A DNA stretch of 5,233 nucleotides from Lachnospiraceae bacterium UBA1258 (GTDB taxonomy: Bacteria > Bacillota > Clostridia > Lachnospirales > Lachnospiraceae): NCBI GenBank assembly GCA_002308235.1, contig DBVS01000131.1:187-5419 (forward strand), given 5' to 3'. Positions 1 to 4,766 of this stretch are shown here, in pieces; position 1 is the first letter of the stretch; each line of letters begins with the position of its first letter. A program made the position numbers and the translations under genes. Below the pieces are notes generated by a model. The model saw nothing but the letters and a program-made list of their open reading frames with translations, had not been told where the DNA came from and searched no databases.

Positions 1-23
1 TCAATACCTGCGATACGAGCCAT
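1..23 (-). CDS. rpsM: 30S ribosomal protein S13 (uS13), first seven codons only
   Basis: The fragment begins at an ATG (23-21) and reads MARIAGI plus a partial eighth codon starting GA, which is the usual N-terminus of bacterial S13 (MARIAGVD/E). The rest lies beyond the left edge of the window. S13 sits in the head of the 30S subunit and contacts the P-site tRNA and the 50S subunit. It is normally the first or second gene of the alpha operon (rpsM-rpsK-rpsD-rpoA-rplQ), and its place after infA-rpmJ fits that order. A clear GGAGGA ribosome binding site lies at 31-36. An unusually long and structured 235-base leader separates it from rpmJ. Identification rests on seven residues plus gene order, which together are strong. 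Confidence 0.93.
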
Positions 24-30
24 TTAAATT

Positions 31-36
31 TCCTCC
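31..36 (-). promoter_or_regulatory. Ribosome binding site of rpsM
   Basis: GGAGGA on the minus strand, with eight bases between its GGAGG core and the ATG at 23-21. It lies just downstream of a small GAAA-loop hairpin (43-56) that ends the structured leader, and a CCUCC element upstream in that leader (186-190) is complementary to its core. Confidence 0.9.
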
Positions 37-79
37 AAATCTCGCGCTTTCACGCGTGTGCGCACTTAAAAGTGCAAAT

Positions 80-178
80 GATTGATTGAGGCGGATCATT
101 CCGCCCGACCGGGACGGCTCCCGGTTTTTCCGACAAGGTACGAATCTGCCGTTTAATCAGATTCTTGTGGTATCAATC
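80..178 (-). other. Three-hairpin multibranch RNA domain within the rpsM leader
   Basis: The ends pair as GATTGAT (178-172) with ATCAATC (86-80), seven base pairs. Inside, three consecutive hairpins fill most of the loop. The first pairs ACAAG (168-164) with CTTGT (137-133) and AATCTG (163-158) with CAGATT (148-143), with a bulge on the 3' side. The second is ACCGGGA/TCCCGGT (125-119 with 114-108) with a GCCG loop. The third is GGCGGA/TCCGCC (105-100 with 95-90) with an AUGA loop. A closed four-way arrangement of this kind is typical of protein-binding or regulatory RNAs, but no ligand can be read from sequence alone. Confidence 0.55.
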
Positions 179-232
179 GCATCGGGGAGGCCCGAATAAC
201 GGAACCCTCGACGCTTGCGGGCAATACCCGAC

Positions 233-262
233 AATATATACCAAATCCCTAGGGATTATCAA
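233..262 (-). promoter_or_regulatory. Possible promoter of rpsM with a palindrome between its boxes
   Basis: TTGATA (262-257) and TATATT (238-233) each match five of six positions of the sigma-A consensus TTGACA/TATAAT, with an 18-base spacer. The -35 box overlaps the last codons of rpmJ. The spacer is largely filled by the perfect palindrome AATCCCTAGGGATT (244-257), which could be an operator or simply an mRNA hairpin. If used, transcription would start near 226 and the structured leader would form the 5' end of an rpsM transcript. AT-rich gaps give such matches by chance, so this is tentative. Confidence 0.35.
244..257. repeat. Perfect 14-base palindrome just after rpmJ
   Basis: AATCCCTAGGGATT equals its own reverse complement. 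It lies immediately downstream of the rpmJ TGA and shares bases with the in-frame second stop TAA (258-256). As RNA it could fold only as a five-pair stem with a CUAG loop, and no run of T follows, so it is a poor terminator. As DNA it could bind a dimeric regulator. Confidence 0.7.
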
Positions 263-372
263 CCCTGTCTCTGCTTGTGCTTGGGATTCTCACAGATAAT
301 TCTGATCTTTCCCTTGCGTTTGATTACTTTGCATTTCTCGCAAATCGGTTTTACAGAAGATCTTACTTTCAT
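259..372 (-). CDS. rpmJ: 50S ribosomal protein L36 (bL36), zinc-binding form
   Basis: This 37-residue protein starts MKVRSSVKPICEKCK and ends NPKHKQRQG, the full usual length of L36. Cys11, Cys14, Cys27 and His32 form the zinc-binding set of the C+ type, so this is the zinc-containing paralogue rather than the cysteine-free form that replaces it under zinc limitation in some bacteria. L36 is a small, basic 50S protein bound to 23S rRNA. The start is ATG with a strong AAAGGAGGA site at 377-385. The gene ends with TGA followed in frame by TAA. A promoter lies in the gap upstream (420-448), so rpmJ may head a transcript carrying the alpha operon genes. Lysine and arginine richness fits rRNA binding. 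The identification is secure. Confidence 0.98.
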   Translation of the reverse strand: MKVRSSVKPICEKCKVIKRKGKIRIICENPKHKQRQG

Positions 373-396
373 AACGTCCTCCTTTCAGTTCTCCTG

Positions 397-413
397 CGGT
401 CACAAAAAGACCG
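397..413 (-). other. Small hairpin at the predicted 5' end of the rpmJ transcript
   Basis: CGGTC (413-409) pairs with GACCG (401-397) around a seven-base T-rich loop. It falls exactly where transcription from the promoter at 420-448 would begin, so the transcript may start with a hairpin that protects its 5' end. It is only five pairs long and stands before the rpmJ ribosome binding site. It is too weak and lacks the following T run of a terminator. Confidence 0.4.
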
Positions 414-419
414 AGTATC

Positions 420-448
420 ATCATATCACAACAATTTGCTTGTTGCAA
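420..448 (-). promoter_or_regulatory. Sigma-A-type promoter for rpmJ and the alpha operon
   Basis: On the minus strand TTGCAA (448-443) is followed after exactly 17 bases by TATGAT (425-420). The -10 box matches five of six consensus positions and is preceded by TG one base upstream, giving an extended -10 (TGATATGAT). The -35 box matches four of six. The predicted start is near 412. It lies in the 103-base gap after infA, one of only three gaps over 100 bases in the window, as expected at a border between the adk-map-infA and alpha operon units. Confidence 0.65.
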
Positions 449-452
449 CAAT
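429..452. repeat. Palindrome and repeated CAACAA half-sites over the rpmJ promoter
   Basis: TTGTTGCAACAA at 440-451 is a perfect 12-base palindrome that covers the -35 box. A third copy of the half-site, CAACAAT at 429-435, repeats CAACAAT at 446-452 with a spacing of 17 bases, and lies between the -35 and -10 boxes. Three half-sites (one in the opposite direction) over a promoter resemble an operator for a dimeric repressor, but the words are short and AT-rich enough to arise by chance. Confidence 0.4.
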
Positions 453-475
453 GAATTTCATTTATTTTTCGCCGT

Positions 476-694
476 TTATTTGTCTCTCCAAATAATGCGA
501 CCCTTGGTAAGATCGTAGGGCGAAAGTTCGAGAGTAACTTTGTCTCCGGGAAGTATGCGAATGAAGTTCTGGCGAAGCTTTCCGCTGATGTGTGCAAGCA
601 CCTGATGACCGTTTTCAAGTTCAACCTTGAACATGGTGTTGGGAAGCTTCTCAATTACTGTTCCTTCTATTTCAATTACATCGGATTTAGACAT
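476..694 (-). CDS. infA: Translation initiation factor IF-1
   Basis: The 72-residue product (MSKSDVIEIEGTVIEKLPN...) has the usual IF-1 length and the single S1-type OB fold. Recognisable parts are the first strands IEIEGTVIEKLPN (8-20), MFKVELENG (21-29), the HISGKLR loop (35-41) and the ILPGDKV segment (47-53), ending in the YDLTKGRIIWR strand (60-70). IF-1 binds the A site of the 30S subunit and helps IF-2 and IF-3 select the initiator tRNA. I chose the ATG at 694 because a well-spaced AAAGGAG lies at 701-707. A TTG codon six codons upstream overlaps the map stop and would leave that site inside the gene. It follows map by 14 bases and precedes a 103-base gap that holds a promoter. No terminator is visible after its TAA. 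Confidence 0.97.
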   Translation of the reverse strand: MSKSDVIEIEGTVIEKLPNTMFKVELENGHQVLAHISGKLRQNFIRILPGDKVTLELSPYDLTKGRIIWRDK

Positions 695-700
695 TCGATT

Positions 701-707
701 CTCCTTT
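701..707 (-). promoter_or_regulatory. Ribosome binding site that fixes the infA start
   Basis: AAAGGAG in the 14-base map-infA gap, six bases before the ATG at 694-692. It is one base from the map stop codon TGA (711-709), so ribosomes ending map finish directly over it. Confidence 0.85.
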
Positions 708-708
708 A

Positions 709-1467
709 TCAATCCTTCTTAAGTGTCAGTATCTCGGGTTCACCTTCCGTGATAAGGATGGTGTTTTCATAGTGTGCTGCGGGGGATCCGTCTTCGGTGA
801 CAACCGTCCAGTCGTCATCCAGCCAGCAAACTTCCCAGCCTCCCATTGCTATCATGGGTTCGATTGCAAGAGTCATACCGGGTTCAAGTTTAATTCCGTG
901 CTTTTTCTGACGGAAGTTCGGAATCTGGGGATCTTCATGAAGATGAGTTCCGATTCCGTGTCCCACCAGATCTCTTACGATACCGTAGCCGAAAGGTGTT
1001 ACGTAATCATCGATGGCATTTGAAATATCGTAAAGGTAGTTACCCGCCTTAGCCATCTTTATTCCCTCAAAGAAGGATTGCTTCGTAACATCCATAAGCT
1101 TCTGAACATCGGGGGAAACCTGTCCCACTCCGAAGGTCCTTGCCATGTCGGAATGATATCCCTGATAGATCAGTCCGCAGTCAAGGCTTATGATGTCGCC
1201 TTCAACGAGTTTTCTTTTTTTACTGGGTATGCCGTGAACCACTTCTTCGTTAACCGAAGTACAAATGGAAGCGGGATATCCGTTGTAGTGAAGGAAGTTC
1301 GGAACACCGCCGTAGCTTCTTATAAGTCTGTCACCCTCCACATCAATGTCCTTTGTGGTGATCCCGGGTGCTATCATCTTTTCAAGTTCTGCAAATACCT
1401 CGCTCAAAAGCCTGCAAGATTCGCGCATAAGCTCTATCTCGCGGGGAGACTTGATTGTAACTGACAT
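709..1467 (-). CDS. map: Methionine aminopeptidase, type I
   Basis: A 252-residue cytosolic enzyme that removes the initiator methionine from new proteins when the second residue is small. The pita-bread fold is recognised by its dinuclear metal ligands: Asp96 and Asp107 (in SLDCG and YHSDMARTF), His170 (VGHGIG), Glu203 (IEPM) and Glu234 (HYENT). His78 and His177 match the substrate-contacting histidines of the E. coli enzyme, each one residue lower in number. There is no insert of the type II kind and no N-terminal zinc-finger extension. The ATG at 1467 gives MSVTIKSPREIELMR, the normal N-terminus, with GGGAGGT at 1471-1477. Longer readings begin with TTG inside adk and add unrelated residues. 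The gene sits 13 bases after adk and 14 before infA, an arrangement widespread in Gram-positive bacteria. Confidence 0.98.
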   Translation of the reverse strand: MSVTIKSPREIELMRESCRLLSEVFAELEKMIAPGITTKDIDVEGDRLIRSYGGVPNFLHYNGYPASICTSVNEEVVHGIPSKKRKLVEGDIISLDCGLIYQGYHSDMARTFGVGQVSPDVQKLMDVTKQSFFEGIKMAKAGNYLYDISNAIDDYVTPFGYGIVRDLVGHGIGTHLHEDPQIPNFRQKKHGIKLEPGMTLAIEPMIAMGGWEVCWLDDDWTVVTEDGSPAAHYENTILITEGEPEILTLKKD

Positions 1468-1470
1468 ACG

Positions 1471-1477
1471 ACCTCCC
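1471..1477 (-). promoter_or_regulatory. Ribosome binding site that fixes the map start
   Basis: GGGAGGT located three bases past the adk stop codon and three bases before the map ATG (1467-1465) at its 3' end, with the GGGAGG core about four bases from the start. This is slightly close, but it is the only site and supports the MSVTI start over upstream TTG options. Confidence 0.75.
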
Positions 1478-1480
1478 AAT

Positions 1481-2122
1481 TTATCCAAGAATGGAAACAA
1501 TGCTGTCAAAAACTTCATTGAGTGATACCGTTCCGTCAACCTCTTTCAGGATACCCTTCTTTCCGTAGTACTCAATAAGGGGCTGTGTCTGCTTATGATA
1601 TACATCAAGACGATTCTTAACCGTTTCGGGCTTATCGTCATCTCTTAAGATAAGAGTGTTTCCGCACTTGTCGCAGATGTTTTCTTTCTTCGGTGCGGCA
1701 TATACAACGTGATAGGTCGCTCCGCAGTTTACGCAGGCTCTGCGTCCCGACATACGGGTGATGATATTCTCATCGGGAACATCGATGTTGATGGCGAAAT
1801 CAACCTGATCGTTAAGCTTGGTAAGTGCTTCGTCAAGAACCTCGGCCTGGGGAATGGTTCTGGGGAAACCGTCAAGCACGTATCCGTTCTTGCAGTCATC
1901 CTTGGAAACTCTGTCCAAAAGGATCTTTACGGTAAGTTCATCGGGAACAAGAAGACCCTTGTCCATGTACTGCTTTGCTTCCTTGCCGAGTTCCGTTCCG
2001 TTCTTGATATTCGCACGGAAGATGTCTCCTGTGGAAATATGGGGAAGATTGTATTTTTCGCTTATCATTTCAGCCTGGGTTCCTTTGCCCGCTCCGGGCG
2101 CACCCAACATTATTATTTTCAT
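1481..2122 (-). CDS. adk: Adenylate kinase, zinc-binding LID form
   Basis: This 213-residue enzyme interconverts ATP and AMP with two ADP. The P-loop is GAPGAGKGT (7-15), the AMP-binding region includes STGD (30-33) and DGFPRT (84-89), and the LID covers roughly 126-162. Within the LID, Cys130, Cys133, Cys150 and Cys153 form a four-cysteine zinc knuckle, as in many Gram-positive adenylate kinases and unlike the E. coli LID held by hydrogen bonds. LID arginines (R123, R127, R128, R160) and Arg171 in the NRLDVY segment fit the catalytic set. The ATG at 2122 has AGGAGG at 2128-2133. It follows secY after a 114-base gap with a strong hairpin and precedes map by 13 bases. The secY-adk-map order is typical of Bacillota. 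Confidence 0.98.
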   Translation of the reverse strand: MKIIMLGAPGAGKGTQAEMISEKYNLPHISTGDIFRANIKNGTELGKEAKQYMDKGLLVPDELTVKILLDRVSKDDCKNGYVLDGFPRTIPQAEVLDEALTKLNDQVDFAINIDVPDENIITRMSGRRACVNCGATYHVVYAAPKKENICDKCGNTLILRDDDKPETVKNRLDVYHKQTQPLIEYYGKKGILKEVDGTVSLNEVFDSIVSILG

Positions 2123-2189
2123 GTGAACCTCCTGTGTTTATCTTTAAAAAAGCCGGTTTTACAATCGGATCTTTTAAGGACAAACGCAA

Positions 2190-2232
2190 AACGCACAATA
2201 TCGGAGCAGGATAATCCTGCTCCGAATGCGTT
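2190..2232 (-). terminator. Strong two-part hairpin right after secY, attenuator or mRNA-stability element
   Basis: The inner stem is 11 perfect pairs, TCGGAGCAGGA with TCCTGCTCCGA (2225-2215 with 2211-2201), around a three-base loop. An outer six-pair stem AACGCA/TGCGTT (2232-2227 with 2195-2190) encloses it across an uneven internal loop (one base against five). It starts five bases after the secY stop. The bases that follow in the transcript (TTGCGTTTGTCC) are T-rich but not a continuous T run, so full rho-independent termination is doubtful. Partial termination, 3'-end protection of the spc message or a processing site are all possible. The fold is certain as a base-pairing possibility; the role is inferred. 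Confidence 0.6.
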
Positions 2233-2236
2233 ATTC

Positions 2237-3571
2237 TTACTGATTTAAAAATCCCTTGTAATTTCTTACCAGCATCATGCTCTCAATCTGATTGAGAGTT
2301 TCAATGATAACACTTACGATAATGATAAGGCTGGTACCAAGGAAGGTAACGGTTGCCTGGAATACTCCGTAGAAGATATAAGGAAGTACACCGATTATCA
2401 TAAGTCCGATAGCGCCGATAAAGATGATGGCGTTAAGGATGTTCGAAATATAGTCGCTGGTGGACTTACCGGGTCTGATACCGGGAATGAAACCGTTGGA
2501 CTTCTTTAAGTTGTCCGCAAGTTCCAAGGGGTTAAAAGTAATCGAGGTGTAGAAATATGCAAACACGATTACCAAAATGCAGTAAATCAAAAGTCCTATT
2601 GAATAAACGGGCCTTGCTTTGCTAACCCAGTTCTGTGAGTTGAGAACTGCAAGAACCGTTGCCCAGAAGCCTGTTCCGTTATATCCGGCAAGGTTTGAAA
2701 TGATGCCGGGTGTCTGTAAAAGAGACGAAGCAAAGATAATGGGCATAACACCCGCCGTATTAACACGGATCGGGATATTCGAAGCGGTGGGGCCGCCGAT
2801 CTTGGAGCCTGCGCTTCTTCTTGCGTACTGTACGGGGATCTTGCGAACGCCTGCATTTAAGACTACAACAAGCATTACCATAAGTACAAGAATTGCAATG
2901 ATGATAACCGTTGCAAGAATCTGGTTTGCGATCCTGGGAGTTTCACCGTTTTCGTTTGCTCCGAATACAAATCTCTGGAACAAAGAAGCAAGGTCGGCGG
3001 GAACTCTTGCGATGATGTTTACAAGAAGGATGATGGAAATACCGTTTCCGATACCCTTCTCGTTGATACGTTCACCGATCCACATAACGAAGGCAGAACC
3101 TGCGGTTAATGCGGCTACAACGGTAATTACGCTGAATACGCCGTAATTCTTGATGAGACCCTGTCCACCGAAAGAAACGGCCATAGCGGTTGCTTCGATA
3201 AGTGCAAGTCCGACGGTCACGTAACGGGTGATGGAAGCGATCTTCTTTCTGCCCTCGCCGCCTTCTTTCTGCATCTCTTCGAGTGCGGGGATCGCAATCG
3301 TAAGAAGCTGCATGATAATCGAAGATGTAATGTAAGGTGTGATGTTAAGTGCAAGTAAGGACATGTTCATAAAGGAACCGCCGGTAAATGCATCAAGGAA
3401 GTTAAATGAATCGCCAAGCTGGGTCTCCATCCACTGCTTAACCCAATCGGGATCAACGCCGGGAACCGGTAACTGGCAACCGATTCTTACGACGATGATC
3501 ATCACAACCGTGAAAAAGAGCTTAGTACGTATGTCTTTAATTTTTAAAGCGTCTCTAAGTTTTTTGAACAT
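2237..3571 (-). CDS. secY: Preprotein translocase subunit SecY
   Basis: The 444-residue central channel of the Sec translocon moves unfolded proteins across or into the cytoplasmic membrane with SecE, SecG and SecA. Ten membrane segments can be seen at about 18-36, 66-93, 115-135, 146-168, 175-195, 216-240, 272-290, 323-345, 379-400 and 404-424. Family hallmarks are LPVPGVD (34-40) after the first segment, the NITPYITSSIIMQLL plug-side segment (76-90), and the cytoplasmic loop FIPGIRPG (361-368), whose Arg366 matches the essential E. coli Arg357. It starts in the last base of the rplO stop (TAATG), and its ribosome binding site GAGGTGATC (3574-3582) lies in the last codons of rplO, so it is probably translationally coupled. 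Length is slightly above the usual 420-440. It is the last spc gene, followed by a hairpin. Confidence 0.99.
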   Translation of the reverse strand: MFKKLRDALKIKDIRTKLFFTVVMIIVVRIGCQLPVPGVDPDWVKQWMETQLGDSFNFLDAFTGGSFMNMSLLALNITPYITSSIIMQLLTIAIPALEEMQKEGGEGRKKIASITRYVTVGLALIEATAMAVSFGGQGLIKNYGVFSVITVVAALTAGSAFVMWIGERINEKGIGNGISIILLVNIIARVPADLASLFQRFVFGANENGETPRIANQILATVIIIAILVLMVMLVVVLNAGVRKIPVQYARRSAGSKIGGPTASNIPIRVNTAGVMPIIFASSLLQTPGIISNLAGYNGTGFWATVLAVLNSQNWVSKARPVYSIGLLIYCILVIVFAYFYTSITFNPLELADNLKKSNGFIPGIRPGKSTSDYISNILNAIIFIGAIGLMIIGVLPYIFYGVFQATVTFLGTSLIIIVSVIIETLNQIESMMLVRNYKGFLNQ

Positions 3572-4011
3572 TAGATCACCTCTGCAGTTCCACCAAGTTT
3601 CTCAATTGTCTCCTTAGCGGTTTCGCTGTAGGCGTTTACCTTAACATTGAGCTTTTTGGTAAGTTCGCCGTTGCCAAGAAGCTTAACTCCGTCTGCAGGG
3701 TTCTTAATGATTCCCTGTGCCATAAGTGCTTCAACGTCAACGGTAGTGCCGTTATCAAACACTTCTAATGCACTGATGTTAATCGCAACGATTTCCTTGT
3801 GGTTTCTGTTCTTGAAACCTCTCTTGGGAATACGTCTGTATAAAGGCATCTGACCGCCTTCGAAACCGATTCTGGGAGCTCCGGAACGTGCTTTCTGTCC
3901 CTTGTGGCCCTTACCTGCGGTCTTACCGTTTCCCGAACCGTGTCCGCGTCCGCGTCTAAAATTATCGCTGTGTTTGGAGCCTTCTGCGGGTCTTAAATTA
4001 GATAATTCCAT
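3571..4011 (-). CDS. rplO: 50S ribosomal protein L15 (uL15)
   Basis: A 146-residue protein of normal length. The N-terminal third is the long basic, glycine-rich tail of L15 that threads into 23S rRNA: LRPAEGSKH (6-14), RRGRGHGSGNGKTAGKGHKGQKARSG (19-44, in part) and EGGQMPLYRRIPKRGF (51-66). The C-terminal globular part ends with the family signature region from KLLGNGELTKKL (110-121) to AKETIEKLGG (132-141). L15 joins late in 50S assembly. The ATG at 4011 has an excellent AGGAGGAGGTG site at 4017-4027. It follows rpmD by 19 bases and overlaps secY by one base. Placement between rpmD and secY is the conserved spc order. The identification is secure. Confidence 0.99.
   Translation of the reverse strand: MELSNLRPAEGSKHSDNFRRGRGHGSGNGKTAGKGHKGQKARSGAPRIGFEGGQMPLYRRIPKRGFKNRNHKEIVAINISALEVFDNGTTVDVEALMAQGIIKNPADGVKLLGNGELTKKLNVKVNAYSETAKETIEKLGGTAEVI
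3574..3582 (-). promoter_or_regulatory. secY ribosome binding site inside the end of rplO
   Basis: GAGGTGATC matches nine consecutive bases of the usual anti-Shine-Dalgarno complement (AGGAGGTGATC). It lies wholly within the final codons of rplO, which read Glu-Val-Ile before TAA, and the secY ATG shares the A of that stop codon. The site is therefore both coding and regulatory, and it favours re-initiation. Confidence 0.85.
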
Positions 4012-4030
4012 TGTGACACCTCCTCCTGTT

Positions 4031-4225
4031 TTAAGCTTCTTCTACCTTAACCAAATGTCTTACCTGCCAAACCATGCCCCTAACAGCATCGTTGTCGGGA
4101 AGCTCTACCGTGTGGTTAACCTTGTGAAGTCCAAGTGCCTCAACGGTTGCTCTGTGCTTGGGAACAGCACCGATAGTAGATTTAACTAAAGTAATTTTTA
4201 ACTTTTTTACTTTCTTTGTTGCCAT
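4031..4225 (-). CDS. rpmD: 50S ribosomal protein L30 (uL30)
   Basis: A 64-residue protein, within the usual bacterial range of about 58-64. After a lysine-rich start (MATKKVKKLK) it has the L30 core ITLVKSTIGAVPKHRATVEA (11-30), then LGLHKVNHTVELPDNDAVRG (31-50) and the last helix and strand MVWQVRHLVKVEE. The pattern of KS.IG...KHR.TV..LGL corresponds to the bacterial L30 family, and the protein lacks the longer extension of archaeal and eukaryotic relatives. Its ribosome binding site AAGGAGG (4234-4240) overlaps the stop codon of rpsE, so the two are likely coupled. It lies 13 bases after rpsE and 19 before rplO. L30 binds 23S rRNA near the 5S rRNA region and is often non-essential. Confidence 0.98.
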   Translation of the reverse strand: MATKKVKKLKITLVKSTIGAVPKHRATVEALGLHKVNHTVELPDNDAVRGMVWQVRHLVKVEEA

Positions 4226-4238
4226 GTTCTCCGCCTCC

Positions 4239-4748
4239 TTAAGCCATTACTTCACTCACGGACTTGCCGCGGTTTGCAGCAACCTGCTCGGGAGTCTTTA
4301 ACTGACTTAAGCCCTCGATGGTTGCAAGAACAACGTTCTGCTTATTGTTGGAGCCGAGAGACTTGGTACGAATATTCTTAATTCCTGCAAGTTCGCATAC
4401 GCTACGAGCGGGACCGCCTGCGATAACACCGGTACCTTCGGGAGACTTCTTAAGTAATACAGTAGCCGAACCGAATTTTCCTACATAGTCGTGGGAGATC
4501 GAATTGTTCTCGTCAAGTGCAACACTTACAAGATTCTTCATAGCGTCTTCTTTACCCTTACGAATAGCTTCCGGTACTTCTGCAGCTTTTCCAAGGCCGG
4601 CGCCTACGTGACCGTTACCGTCACCAACAACAACCAAAGCAGTGAAACGCATATTACGTCCGCCCTTAACAACCTTCGTAACACGCTTGATGGAAACCAC
4701 CTTCTCACTGAACTCCATGTTTGTTGTATCAATCATAGTGCGTTTCAT
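4239..4748 (-). CDS. rpsE: 30S ribosomal protein S5 (uS5)
   Basis: A 169-residue protein. The N-terminal double-stranded-RNA-binding-like domain (about 15-78) contains the S5 signature from GGRNMRFTALVVVGDGNG (29-46) through VGAGLGKAAEVPEAIRKG (48-65). The C-terminal domain (about 85-150) has GTGVIAGGPARSVCELAGI (105-123) and NIRTKSLGS (125-133). The loop KVVKGGR (25-31), where E. coli spectinomycin-resistance changes occur, looks wild type. S5 contributes to decoding accuracy and mRNA unwinding at the 30S entry. The ATG at 4748 (MKRTMIDTTN) has AAGGAGA at 4758-4764; the next ATG (Met5) lacks proper spacing. It follows rplR by 18 bases and its stop overlaps the rpmD ribosome binding site. Confidence 0.99.
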   Translation of the reverse strand: MKRTMIDTTNMEFSEKVVSIKRVTKVVKGGRNMRFTALVVVGDGNGHVGAGLGKAAEVPEAIRKGKEDAMKNLVSVALDENNSISHDYVGKFGSATVLLKKSPEGTGVIAGGPARSVCELAGIKNIRTKSLGSNNKQNVVLATIEGLSQLKTPEQVAANRGKSVSEVMA

Positions 4749-4766
4749 GTGATGCTTTCTCCTTCC

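Larger units (their letters stand above)
24..258 (-). ncRNA. Structured mRNA leader of rpsM, candidate ribosomal-protein autoregulatory element
   Basis: This 235-base gap between rpmJ and rpsM has no supportable gene but is full of helices. In transcript order: a 14-base palindrome at 244-257; a hairpin at 215-234 (CGGG/CCCG stem extended by TTG/CAA around a bulge); a hairpin at 179-214 (outer GCGTCG/CGATGC, inner TCCG/CGGG); a long-range helix GATTGAT/ATCAATC (172-178 with 80-86) enclosing three hairpins at 133-168, 108-125 and 90-105; then hairpins at 62-75 (GCACT/AGTGC) and 43-56 (CGCGT-GAAA-GCGCG). The last ends seven bases before the ribosome binding site. In E. coli the alpha operon leader before rpsM binds S4, and in Bacillus S4 represses through the rpsD leader, so an S4-type leader is my inference. 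The pairings are read by eye, and covariation is untested. Whether it matches a known RNA family I cannot tell. Confidence 0.6.

Noticed and set aside
108..125. GC-rich hairpin ACCGGGA/TCCCGGT as a terminator before rpsM
   Set aside because: The stem is strong, but the following transcript bases (TCGGGCGG) form the next hairpin and contain no T run. It fits a leader domain better.
215..495. Two overlapping short plus-strand frames across rpmJ and the infA-rpmJ gap
   Set aside because: They cover L36 in antisense and end in the promoter region. Their residues look like random translation and no ribosome binding site precedes them.
1078..1464. 128-codon open frame on the plus strand opposite map
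   Set aside because: Antisense to the methionine aminopeptidase catalytic region, with no start signal and no motif.
1465..1539. Longer map start giving a 276-residue protein
   Set aside because: It would begin with TTG inside adk and add 24 residues unlike any methionine aminopeptidase N-terminus. The ATG at 1467 has its own ribosome binding site.
2134..2175. Second terminator between secY and adk, based on the T6 run (GGCTTTTTT) on the minus strand
   Set aside because: The bases before the T run offer only a three- to four-pair stem (CCG with CGG) with a large loop, too weak for a terminator.
1709..2248. 179-codon open frame on the plus strand opposite adk
   Set aside because: It lies antisense to a clearly recognised adenylate kinase, has no ribosome binding site or family motif, and runs into the secY-adk gap. 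It is a shadow of the codon pattern of adk.
2619..3146. 175-codon open frame on the plus strand opposite secY
   Set aside because: Antisense to conserved SecY membrane segments, with no recognisable protein features. Long antisense frames are expected opposite such genes.
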